Part shown: positions 7,139 to 14,640 of the stretch, one piece after another
Layout of the letters: every line of letters starts with the position of its first letter
Position numbering within the stretch: the stretch's first letter is position 1
From: Acidobacteriota bacterium
Lineage (GTDB): Bacteria; Acidobacteriota; Terriglobia; Terriglobales; Acidobacteriaceae
DNA length: 19,899 bases
Reading direction: 5' to 3'
NCBI GenBank assembly: GCA_021780415.1
Contig: JAJXYW010000011.1
Location: forward strand, 1 to 19,899
Notes under the pieces: generated by a model
Database searches by the model: none
Seen by the model: only the letters and a program-made list of their open reading frames with translations
What the model was told of the DNA's origin: nothing
Program-made: the position numbers and the translations under genes

Positions 7139-10079
7139 GCGTGGGAGCGCGGCCTGGAATGGGATGCTGAATGTGATGGTGGCGCTGGCGACGGGGTTGG
7201 TTTTGGTGTTGGTGACGACGACGGCGTGGGCGGGAGGGCCGCGGTTTATTACCGGGACCAGCGGGTATACGACGGCGGGCGTGCCGATGGCCTGGTATAC
7301 GAGCACTCCGATGTACTTTACGGACCCGGGGGATTTGAGTTCGAACGTGAGCCACGCGCAGGCGGATGCGATGGTGGCGGCGGCAGCGGCGGTGTGGAAT
7401 ATTCCGACGGCGAATTTGACGCTGGCGCAGGGTGGTGAGTTGGCGGAGCATGTGATTGCGGACGGGAGCAGTCCGAATGCGTACCTTGGTGGGAGCGGTG
7501 TGGTGTGGCCGGCGGATGTGGAGGCGACAAACTATGCGGCGGTGCAGATTCCGGTGATCTATGACAGCGATGGGAGCGTGATCGATCTGCTGCTGGGCAG
7601 TGGGGCGAGCGATCCGAGCGGATGCCGGCAGAATGGCGTGGTGGAGAGCGTGGACCAGTTCGGATCGAATGCGACGATCGAACATGCGGTGATTGTGCTG
7701 AATGGGTTGTGTGTGGGGTCAGACCCGGACCAGATGTTGCAGATGCAGTACCAGTTGACGAGGGTGTTTGGGCGCGTGCTGGGGCTGGCGTGGTCGCAGT
7801 TGGACGACGATGTGTTTACCAATGGGAACGTCACTGCTGCGGAGATGTCGGTGTGGCCGCTGATGCATCCGATCGATGTGAACTGCGCGACGTACACCTA
7901 TCAGTGCATGCAGAATCCGTTTACGCTGCGGCCGGATGATATCAGTGCGCTGGCTGGGCTGTACCCGGTGGCGGCGACGGGCGGAGGGAAGACGCAGAGC
8001 AGCCTGAATGCGGTGTCGGTGTCGGGGATAGTCACCTTTTCTTCCCAGCAGGGGATGGAGTTGGTCGATGTGCAGGCGTACATCCTATCGGGGGCATCGG
8101 GCTACTATGACTATCCGGCGTTTTCGGCCACGACGGGCTACCCGTTTCAACAGAATGGGGGAAATCCGGTGGGCGGGGCGGAGCCAGCCAGTGAGAATGC
8201 AGGAACGAATGCGGCGGGGGATGAGGGTGCATGGCATATCTCGTACCTGCCAGCTGGGGCGCAGGGGGACAATCTGTATTTCCGCACGGAGCCGATCAAT
8301 CCGCTGTACTGGGGAGAATATGCGGTGGGGCCGTATCAGCGGCCGGTGATAACGATGTCGGGGGGAGTGTATGCGTACAACGCATACAACGTCATGCCGG
8401 GGACGACGGCCTCGGCATGGATCAGCGAGCAGACGGGGGCTCAAAGCTGCAGCACGGGCAGTGATGGGACGGAGACGAACCCTGCGGCGTTCAGTGCGAC
8501 TGGATGGTGGAATGGGCGGCTGTGTGGGGTCGGGCATACGTCGTGGTGGGAGCAGGCGGTGAATGCGAATACGAGCTGGACGATTGAAGCAACGGCGCTG
8601 GATGAGACGGGAGCGGCGACGGTGCACAAGGCGCAGCCGGTGATCGGGGTATGGAATGCTATGGATGCAACAGGGACGCTGCCGACGGTGGCGAGCCAGG
8701 CGGCGGCGATGAATGCGCTGTCGCTGGGGATGACGCAACTGCGGGTGCCGGCGGCTGCGAGTGCTGCGACGCTGCGGATTGCGATTGCGGAGCAGTTTGG
8801 AGCGGGACGTCCGGACTTCGGGTACACGGGGAGGATTCTTTACGCGAGTGGGGTGTGGCCGACGACGATGCAAACGGCCGGCGGGCAGATCACGATTTCG
8901 GGAATGGGATTTGCGGCGGGCAATCAGGTGACGGTGAATGGGGTGGCGGCGACGGTGTTGAGTTGGTCGCAGACGCAGATTGTGGCGATGGCGCCGTCGA
9001 TGGCAGCGGCGGGGGCGACGGTGGGGACGGGGGTGGATGTGGTGGTGACTGACCCGAGGACAGGCGGATCGACGGATATGCAGGGGGCGTTGACGTATTC
9101 GACGTCGACGGCGGACCAGGTGATGCTGGTGTCGGCGCCAGCGTCGTTGGAGACGGGGTATACGGCGACGACTCCGTTTGCGGTGCGGGTGTATGGGGCG
9201 GATGGCGTGACGCCTGCGGCGGGCGCAAGTGTGAGCTTTGTGGTAGCGGGAAATGGCGGCGGTGCGGCGGTGGCGACGGGCTGCCAGAGCGGGCCGGGGT
9301 GCGTGGTGAAGACCGATACGACGGGGCTGGCGCAGACTCCGCTGATGGGCGTGGCTGCGGGAAGCGTGACGGTGAGTGGGACGGAGATGAGTGGCGGAGG
9401 GTCGGCGCGGGCGGTGATTGCGGACGTGAATCCGGTGCAGACGGTGACGGTGGCAGCGGCGGCGCAGTACCTGGCGGCGGGGGCGGCGGGGAATTGGAGC
9501 TTGTCGTTGAGTGCGGTGCAGGATGGAGTGGCGGCGGTGGGGATTCCTGTGACGTGGTCTACGCCGGCAGCGGGGTTTACGCTGGCTCCGGCGACGGGCG
9601 CGACGGCGGCTAATGGGACGGAGGGTGTGGTGGCGCAGGTGGGCACGATTGCCAGCGGATCGACGAATGTGGTGACGGGGTGCGCGTGGACGGCGGTGTG
9701 TGCGAGTTGGACGGTGTATGGTGTGGCGCCGTCGCAGTGGGTGGTGGCGGTGGCCAGTGGCGGCGGACAGAGCATGGTACAGGGTGTGTTGCCGACGGTG
9801 GTGAAGCTGCTGGTGAGCGATGGCGCGGGGCATCCGCTGCCGGGGGCTGCGGTGAATATCTATCAGACGGCGTATGCGTGGGAGGGGGCCTGCGCGCTGC
9901 GTGGATCCTGTGCGGCGGCGCCGGTGCTGACGACGGCGCGAAGTTCGGCGGTGTCGGATGGAAATGGGATGGTGCAGGTGACGCCGGTGGAGGCTCCGGG
10001 AGTGGCGCAGGTGGTGAGGATTGCGGCGGCGACTGGGACGTCGGGGTTTGCTACGGCTTCGGTGGTGGTGGGGCCGTAG
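7125..10079 (+). CDS. Large secreted matrixin-like protein with TIG and Ig-like domains, inactive site
   Basis: This is a 984-residue exported protein. The signal peptide covers residues 1-36 (ending AWA). Residues of about 60-280 look like a matrixin/zincin fold. RVFGRVLGLAWS (213-224) takes the place of HExGHxLGLxHS, a Met-turn-like LMHP lies at 246-249, and LRPDDISALAGLYP (268-281) matches the end of matrixin domains. All three zinc-ligand positions (Arg213, Arg217, Trp223) and the catalytic Glu (Val214) are replaced, so peptidase activity is not expected. A carboxypeptidase-regulatory-like stretch begins near 300. An IPT/TIG domain follows at about 580-665 and Big1/invasin-like Ig domains to the end. 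The start is ATG at 7125, with AGGAG 7 bases upstream. The frame is open from 6864, but that part overlaps the preceding gene and is not signal-like. It may act as a surface or adhesive protein. Confidence 0.8.
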   Translation: MRNVRRGSAAWNGMLNVMVALATGLVLVLVTTTAWAGGPRFITGTSGYTTAGVPMAWYTSTPMYFTDPGDLSSNVSHAQADAMVAAAAAVWNIPTANLTLAQGGELAEHVIADGSSPNAYLGGSGVVWPADVEATNYAAVQIPVIYDSDGSVIDLLLGSGASDPSGCRQNGVVESVDQFGSNATIEHAVIVLNGLCVGSDPDQMLQMQYQLTRVFGRVLGLAWSQLDDDVFTNGNVTAAEMSVWPLMHPIDVNCATYTYQCMQNPFTLRPDDISALAGLYPVAATGGGKTQSSLNAVSVSGIVTFSSQQGMELVDVQAYILSGASGYYDYPAFSATTGYPFQQNGGNPVGGAEPASENAGTNAAGDEGAWHISYLPAGAQGDNLYFRTEPINPLYWGEYAVGPYQRPVITMSGGVYAYNAYNVMPGTTASAWISEQTGAQSCSTGSDGTETNPAAFSATGWWNGRLCGVGHTSWWEQAVNANTSWTIEATALDETGAATVHKAQPVIGVWNAMDATGTLPTVASQAAAMNALSLGMTQLRVPAAASAATLRIAIAEQFGAGRPDFGYTGRILYASGVWPTTMQTAGGQITISGMGFAAGNQVTVNGVAATVLSWSQTQIVAMAPSMAAAGATVGTGVDVVVTDPRTGGSTDMQGALTYSTSTADQVMLVSAPASLETGYTATTPFAVRVYGADGVTPAAGASVSFVVAGNGGGAAVATGCQSGPGCVVKTDTTGLAQTPLMGVAAGSVTVSGTEMSGGGSARAVIADVNPVQTVTVAAAAQYLAAGAAGNWSLSLSAVQDGVAAVGIPVTWSTPAAGFTLAPATGATAANGTEGVVAQVGTIASGSTNVVTGCAWTAVCASWTVYGVAPSQWVVAVASGGGQSMVQGVLPTVVKLLVSDGAGHPLPGAAVNIYQTAYAWEGACALRGSCAAAPVLTTARSSAVSDGNGMVQVTPVEAPGVAQVVRIAAATGTSGFATASVVVGP

Positions 10080-10085
10080 AGGGAA

Positions 10086-10104
10086 GGAAGGCGCTTCCAG
10101 CTTT
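10086..10104 (+). terminator. Weak terminator after the large secreted protein
   Basis: A short stem GGAAG-GCG-CTTCC (10086-10098) is followed by AGCTTTT, starting 7 bases after the stop codon. The stem is only 5 pairs and the T-run is short, so efficiency is uncertain. The octamer-like GCTTCCAGC occurs twice here, on either side of TTTTG. Confidence 0.35.
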
Positions 10105-10129
10105 TGGCTTCCAGCAAAGGCAAATACTG

Positions 10130-10160
10130 AGATCCTTCGCTTCGCTTTGGATAACGGTGA
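10130..10160. repeat. Dispersed-repeat-like intergenic motif
   Basis: The stretch has ATCC (10132-10135) and GGAT (10149-10152) flanking TTCGCTTCGC. It resembles the 'atccttcgcttcgct...ggat' intergenic repeat that I recall from many acidobacterial genomes. It is non-coding here. Recognition is from memory only. Confidence 0.4.
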
Positions 10161-10260
10161 GGAGACGCGGTCTGCCGGAAGGGCAATTCCCCAGGCTGCC
10201 GGTTCTATCGAGGAAAGATGTTGAAGGGACTGGTGGCCTGGGGTGGGAGGTTGCGGGGTT

Positions 10261-10368
10261 AGAACCGATTGCCATCAGGTGTAGTCGCCGGTTCAAGAAG
10301 CAGATTCTTCCGCTTCGGAATGCCATCCATGAAGATGATGGCGACTACACCTGAGAGCAATCGGCTCT
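10261..10368. repeat. Long imperfect inverted repeat, MITE- or REP-like
   Basis: Arms at 10261-10289 and 10340-10368 are 29 bases each and match at all but three positions. The mismatches are one near the outer end and two in a central tetrad. The 50-base loop contains a further small hairpin, TTCCG-CTT-CGGAA (10308-10320). The right arm runs into the stop codon of the convergent permease gene. No T-tract follows on either strand, so this is not a simple intrinsic terminator. It could be a small non-autonomous element or a bidirectional structural insulator between two convergent transcripts. Confidence 0.7.
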
Positions 10369-11722
10369 AGGCGGGCTCGACGGGGAGCAGGACGTCGGAG
10401 CCGGCTGGGCGGCGGATGCTGGCTATGCCGTAGGAGGCGATGTAGACGTAGCAGAGGGCCGGGATGATGAAAGCGTGGTGCAGCCCGATGAGGTCGGCCA
10501 GCTTGCCGGTGGCTTCAGGGATGAGGGCTCCGCCGACGATGGCCGCGATCATCAGGCTGGAGCCCTTGCTGGTGAGCGGGCCGAGATCCTGGATGCCGAG
10601 GGCAAAGATGGAGGGAAACATGATGGAGTTGAAAAGGCCGACGAAGAGGAGAGCGAACATGGCGAGATGGCCGTGCGTGAGGATGGCCAAGACGGCGAGC
10701 AGGCAGGCGATGATGGCGTTGAAGCCGAGGAGTTTGCCGGTCTTGACGCGTTGCAGGATGGCCGAGCCAAGGAAGCGGCCGATCATAGTGCCACCCCAGT
10801 AGACCATGAGGAAGTTGGCGGCGGTGGCCTGGGGGAGAGCGGCGATCTGGGGCAGGCCCATGTAGTTGACCAGCAGACTGCCGATGGAGACTTCAGCACC
10901 GACGTAGGCGAAGATGCCGAGAGCACCGGTGAGGAGCCAGGGGTGGCGCCAGATGCTGTCGGGCTTGGTGAGGGCTTCGGCGAAGGCGCCGGGGCGGAAG
11001 TCCTGGGTGCGCTCCGCGACGGAGGTGCGTGGCTGGAGATGGATGCTGGCAAGGGCGAGGGCGAGAAGAACGAGGACCAGCGCCATGCCGAGGTAGGGAA
11101 GGATGACGGTGTGGGCCTGGAGTTCGCGGTAGGCCTGGAGGTCGACGGTGCTGAGGGCGTGCATGCGCTGGGGCGTGAGGGCCTTGGCTCCGCCAAGAAT
11201 GACGAGGCCGCCGAGGAAGGGAGCGATGAAGGTGCCGAAGGAGTTGAATGCCTGGGCGAGGTTGAGGCGGCTGGAGGCGGTGGCCGCGGGACCGATGACC
11301 GTGACGTAGGGGTTGACTGCGACCTGCACGACGGTCATGCCTGCTGCAAGGACGATGAGCGCGCCGAGAAAGATGGTGAAGACGGCGAGTTTGGCGGCAG
11401 GGATGAAGCCGGCGGCTCCGGCGGCCATGATGAGCAGGCCAATGACCATGCTCTTTTTGTAGCCGAACCTGGCGACGAGGACTCCGCTGGGGTAGCTGAA
11501 GACGAAGTAGGAGGTGAAGAAGGCGAACTGCACCAGCATGGCTTCCGCGTAGTTGAGCTCGAAGATGCTCTTGAGATGCGGGATGACGATGTCGTTGAGG
11601 CAGGTGAGAAAGCCGACCATGAAGAAGAGACCGGTGGCGACGCTCATGGCGCGCTTGTCGGTCTTCATCTGAGTGTCGTCGTCGTAGCCTGGAGCACTGA
11701 TGTTGCGGATGGGAACGGCCAA
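10367..11722 (-). CDS. FHS-family sugar:proton symporter (MFS), glucose/galactose or fucose type
   Basis: The 451-residue inner-membrane permease has about 12 predicted membrane segments. The first begins near residue 27, with the block GFLTCLNDIVIPHLKSIF followed by AMLVQFAFFTSYFVFSYP. This is the signature of the FucP/GluP (FHS) branch, which imports monosaccharides with protons. The loop ARFGYKKS after segment 2 is the MFS motif A equivalent. The substrate cannot be fixed from sequence. Beside an alpha-glucosidase, glucose is the natural guess. The start is TTG at 11722, chosen because AAGGAG lies 6 bases before it. An internal ATG at residue 19 has no such site. It lies 207 bases behind the glucosidase on the same strand, probably in one transcription unit. 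Confidence 0.88.
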   Translation of the reverse strand: MAVPIRNISAPGYDDDTQMKTDKRAMSVATGLFFMVGFLTCLNDIVIPHLKSIFELNYAEAMLVQFAFFTSYFVFSYPSGVLVARFGYKKSMVIGLLIMAAGAAGFIPAAKLAVFTIFLGALIVLAAGMTVVQVAVNPYVTVIGPAATASSRLNLAQAFNSFGTFIAPFLGGLVILGGAKALTPQRMHALSTVDLQAYRELQAHTVILPYLGMALVLVLLALALASIHLQPRTSVAERTQDFRPGAFAEALTKPDSIWRHPWLLTGALGIFAYVGAEVSIGSLLVNYMGLPQIAALPQATAANFLMVYWGGTMIGRFLGSAILQRVKTGKLLGFNAIIACLLAVLAILTHGHLAMFALLFVGLFNSIMFPSIFALGIQDLGPLTSKGSSLMIAAIVGGALIPEATGKLADLIGLHHAFIIPALCYVYIASYGIASIRRPAGSDVLLPVEPA

Positions 11723-11929
11723 GAAAAACTCCTTCGTTCAGTAGAGTGCGCGGTGATGTCCAATTTAAGAGTAATTGCTTTGAAGCGGTTTGGCGGTGTT
11801 GTGGCCGCAGGGAAGCCGAAAACAAGGCTCCAGAATTCCGTTGGCGGCTGAGACGCGCTGGTTCCTGCTGATTTTACGGCGGGGCTGGCGCCCGCCCCTT
11901 GAAAGCGGTTTCCTGGAGGACGAGAGTCC
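11723..11929 (-). promoter_or_regulatory. Gap between glucosidase and permease with operator-like and hairpin motifs
   Basis: The 207-base gap has no gene. The core GAAGCGGTTT-like motif occurs twice on the plus strand. One copy is TTGAAAGCGGTTTCC (11899-11913), where GAAAGC/GGTTTC is a nearly perfect dyad with the central CG typical of LacI-family operators. The other is TTTGAAGCGGTTT (11779-11791), about 60 bases before the permease start. A GC-rich dyad GGCGGG/CCCGCC (11878-11883 and 11891-11896) could attenuate read-through from the glucosidase. No clear -35/-10 pair was found. Confidence 0.3.
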
Positions 11930-14506
11930 CTATTGCAGGGTGATGGTTTGGGGTTGGGTGGTGTCGGGGACGGTGGCGGCCCAGCCGAGGGGGGTGCGAT
12001 CGAGGGCGGTGATGTGGCCGTTGGTTGTGGCCTTTGAGGTGTGGGGGGTGAAGCCTACGGCTTCGATGCGGTATTGGGTCCACCAGGGGCGGAAGGTGCC
12101 TTCGCGTTGCGGGATGTGGACGGTGAGTGCGCCGTCGGGGGCGACGGTGCAGGTGATGTGGAGGCGGAGGTAGTCGCCGTGACGGAAGTTGAAGGTGAGG
12201 CCGTCGTCGGCGTAGAGATCGCCGGAGCAGTCGTTGGAGGAGGTGCTGGCGGTGGCATCGGCGGCGGGTAGGTAGACGCGGAGGGTGAGGGGGCCGGCGG
12301 GCTTCTCTTCGGTGGACTGGACGAGAGGCTGCATGGGGAGGATGGCGCCGGCGCGGACGTAAAGAGGGAGGTCGGCGAGGGCGGGATGGACCATGAGCGG
12401 CGGAAGCGTGGGGGTGGCGTTGGCGGTGGGATTCTTGATCTCGAGGTCGCGGGTGGTGAGGGTCTGACGGCGGTCGAGCTTCGCGCCGGTCCAGTAGTCG
12501 TACCAGATGCCGGGAGGGAGGTGGACTTCGTAGGGGGCGATGTCGTCGGGGAGGGGCGATTCGGCGACGAGGAGGGAGGGGCCGAAGAAGAATTCGCCGG
12601 GGGCGTCGTCGTCGAGGGGGTGGTTGTCGGCCGTGGCGTGAGGGGCTTCTAGGAAGAGCGGACGGAGGATGGGGATGCCGGTGCGGGAGGTCTGCTCGGC
12701 GGTGGTGTAGAGGTAGGGCAGGAGGCGGTAACGCTCGTTGATGTAGCGGCGGCGGATGTCTTCCTGGGCGGGGCCGTCGACCCAGGGCTCGTGGGGACGG
12801 GTGCCTTTGGCGGCGTGGTCGCGGTCGATGGGCTGGAAGGCGGCGAGCATGAGCCACTTGGTGAGGAGGCCGGGGGAGGGGCTGCCGCCGAAGCCGCCGA
12901 CGTCAGCACCGGAGAGGGAGAAGCCGCTGAGGCCGAGGTTGAGAAGCTGCGGGGTGGTCATGCGGAGGTGGTTCCAGGTGGAGAGGTTGTCGCCCGTCCA
13001 TGTGGCTGCGTAGCGCTGACCTCCGGCGTAGCTGGCGCGGGTGAGGACGAAGGGGCGGAGATTGGGCTGGAGAGTGAGGAGGCCCTCCTGGGTGGCGCGG
13101 GAGTTCTCCATGCCATAGACGTTGTGGATCTCGCTGTGGAGGGCGGTGCGGGGGGCGAAGCCTTCGTCGGCGGGCTCGTCGATGCGGTGGACGACGTCGT
13201 TGGGCATGGTTTTGGAGGGGTAGGTGAAGACGGCGGGCTCGTTCATGTCGTCCCAGAAACCGGAGACGCCGTCGGCTACGAAGTCCTTGTAGAGGGAGCC
13301 GAACCAGGTGCGGGTTTGCTGGCGGGTGAAGTCGGGAAAGAGGGAGGGGCCGGGCCAGACGGGGCCGATGTAGTTCTGGCCGTGGAGCTTGACGAACTGG
13401 TCGCCGGCGATGCCGGTGTCGTAGGGGGTGTAGTGCTGGTTGGGGGCGTCGGCGATGTGGAGGTCGGCGATGACGATGGTGTGGAGGTGCTCGGCGGCGA
13501 GGGTGTGGACCATGCCGGGGAAGTCGGGGAAGGTGGCGGGATCGACGGTGAAGGGACGGTACTTGTACTGGTAGTCGATGTCGAGCCAGATGCCATCGGC
13601 GGGGATTTTGTCGGCGCGGAGACGGGCGGCGATATCTTCAACCTGCGCGCTCGGGGTGTAGCTGTAGCGCGACTGCTGGTAGCCGAAGGCCCAGAGCGGC
13701 GGCAGCGGGGTGGGGCCGGTGAGCCAGGCGTAGGTTTCGACGACGTGCTTCGGGTCGGGGCCGTAGAGGATGTAGTAGTCGAGCGGGCCGGCGGGGGCGG
13801 AGAAGGTGTAGCGGTCGGGGCGCTGGCGGCCGAAGTCGAAGAAGGTGCGGTAGGTGTTGTCGAAGAGGACGCCGAGGGTGCGGCCGTCGTGCATTTCGAG
13901 GAAGAACGGAATGGACTTGTAGATGGGGTCGGTGGACTCCTGCCAGCCGAAGCTGTCGGTGTTCCAGAGGGTGAAGGCCTCGCCGGTGCGGTCGAGGGGA
14001 CCGGGCTTGTCGCCGAGTCCGAAGAAGTGGTCGACGGGGGATTTTGCTTTGGTGACGGTAAAGCCGTCGGGTGACCAGGCTACGGGGAGGGCGTCGGATT
14101 GGAGGATGTGGCCGGCGAGGTCGGAGACGGTTAGGCGGAGGTCGGGAGTGACGGAGACGCGGAGGCTGGTGGTGGAGAAGCCGGTGGGTTCGGGAGTGAC
14201 GGGGATGCGGGCCGTGCGGGCTGCGGGGAGGACGGCCCAGGAGGCGTCTTCGGGAGTTTGCGTGGGGTGCGTGGTGGGGTAAAGGCGGACGCGGAGGACG
14301 TCGGGGCGGAGGGCGTCGACGCGGAGGGTGAGGGTGGTGTCGGAGAGCAGGAGCCCAGTGGGGGTGTGTGCGGAGGAGGAGACGGCCTGGGGCGGCGGGG
14401 CTGGGGTCTGGGCGGCTAGAGCGGCGGGGAGGGCGCAGACGAGCAGGGCCGTGAGGCCGAGGATGCTGAGACGCGGAGCGGAGATAGCCGGAGTGGGGGC
14501 GAGCAT
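11930..14506 (-). CDS. Secreted GH31 alpha-glucosidase
   Basis: The 858-residue glycoside hydrolase of family 31 is a retaining enzyme releasing glucose from non-reducing alpha-linked ends. A signal peptide (about residues 1-32, ending ALAAQ) places it in the periplasm or outside the cell. An N-terminal beta-sandwich is followed by the (beta/alpha)8 barrel, with GIWLDIDYQ, and GFWDDMNEP carrying the nucleophile Asp420. The likely acid/base is Asp506 in WTGDN. The sequence SGADVGGF follows, and then a C-terminal DUF5110-like sandwich containing YADDGLTFNFRHGDY. The DMNEPAVF context favours alpha-glucosidase over the alpha-xylosidase subgroup. The ATG at 14506 gives a normal signal peptide. The frame extends 12 codons further to a TTG at 14542, and neither has a strong Shine-Dalgarno. 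It has its own promoter and is followed by the sugar permease. Confidence 0.92.
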   Translation of the reverse strand: MLAPTPAISAPRLSILGLTALLVCALPAALAAQTPAPPPQAVSSSAHTPTGLLLSDTTLTLRVDALRPDVLRVRLYPTTHPTQTPEDASWAVLPAARTARIPVTPEPTGFSTTSLRVSVTPDLRLTVSDLAGHILQSDALPVAWSPDGFTVTKAKSPVDHFFGLGDKPGPLDRTGEAFTLWNTDSFGWQESTDPIYKSIPFFLEMHDGRTLGVLFDNTYRTFFDFGRQRPDRYTFSAPAGPLDYYILYGPDPKHVVETYAWLTGPTPLPPLWAFGYQQSRYSYTPSAQVEDIAARLRADKIPADGIWLDIDYQYKYRPFTVDPATFPDFPGMVHTLAAEHLHTIVIADLHIADAPNQHYTPYDTGIAGDQFVKLHGQNYIGPVWPGPSLFPDFTRQQTRTWFGSLYKDFVADGVSGFWDDMNEPAVFTYPSKTMPNDVVHRIDEPADEGFAPRTALHSEIHNVYGMENSRATQEGLLTLQPNLRPFVLTRASYAGGQRYAATWTGDNLSTWNHLRMTTPQLLNLGLSGFSLSGADVGGFGGSPSPGLLTKWLMLAAFQPIDRDHAAKGTRPHEPWVDGPAQEDIRRRYINERYRLLPYLYTTAEQTSRTGIPILRPLFLEAPHATADNHPLDDDAPGEFFFGPSLLVAESPLPDDIAPYEVHLPPGIWYDYWTGAKLDRRQTLTTRDLEIKNPTANATPTLPPLMVHPALADLPLYVRAGAILPMQPLVQSTEEKPAGPLTLRVYLPAADATASTSSNDCSGDLYADDGLTFNFRHGDYLRLHITCTVAPDGALTVHIPQREGTFRPWWTQYRIEAVGFTPHTSKATTNGHITALDRTPLGWAATVPDTTQPQTITLQ

Positions 14507-14593
14507 AGGAGTAAGAGGCCAGATTTCATGGTCACATCGCAATGCAGGGAGAGCCCAAAGTCGCTCATTTGAATTTCAACAGCTAACTCATTT

Positions 14594-14622
14594 TTTATAA
14601 GCAGTTTGCGCGGATGGATCAA
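14594..14622 (-). promoter_or_regulatory. Probable promoter of the GH31 gene
   Basis: On the minus strand TTGATC (14617-14622) and TATAAA (14594-14599) are separated by 17 bases. Transcription would start near 14587, giving a leader of about 80 bases before the ATG. The promoter lies inside a nested dyad: CTCATTTTT (14587-14595) pairs with AAAAATGAG (14625-14633), and GTTTG (14604-14608) with CAAAC (14620-14624). This places operator-like symmetry directly over the -35 and -10 elements. Confidence 0.6.
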
Positions 14623-14640
14623 ACAAAAATGAGATGGAGG

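Noticed and set aside
8085..9833. Minus-strand open frame of 582 codons
   Set aside because: It is antisense to the large secreted protein and is dominated by Arg and His, typical of a shadow frame.
10475..11851. Long plus-strand open frame (458 codons)
   Set aside because: It is the antisense shadow of the FHS permease. The translation is Gly/Glu/Asp-rich without domain pattern, and the opposite strand has a clear transporter.
12791..14074. Plus-strand open frame of 427 codons
   Set aside because: It is antisense to the GH31 gene. The low-complexity Gly/Val/Glu product arises from GC-rich codon bias.
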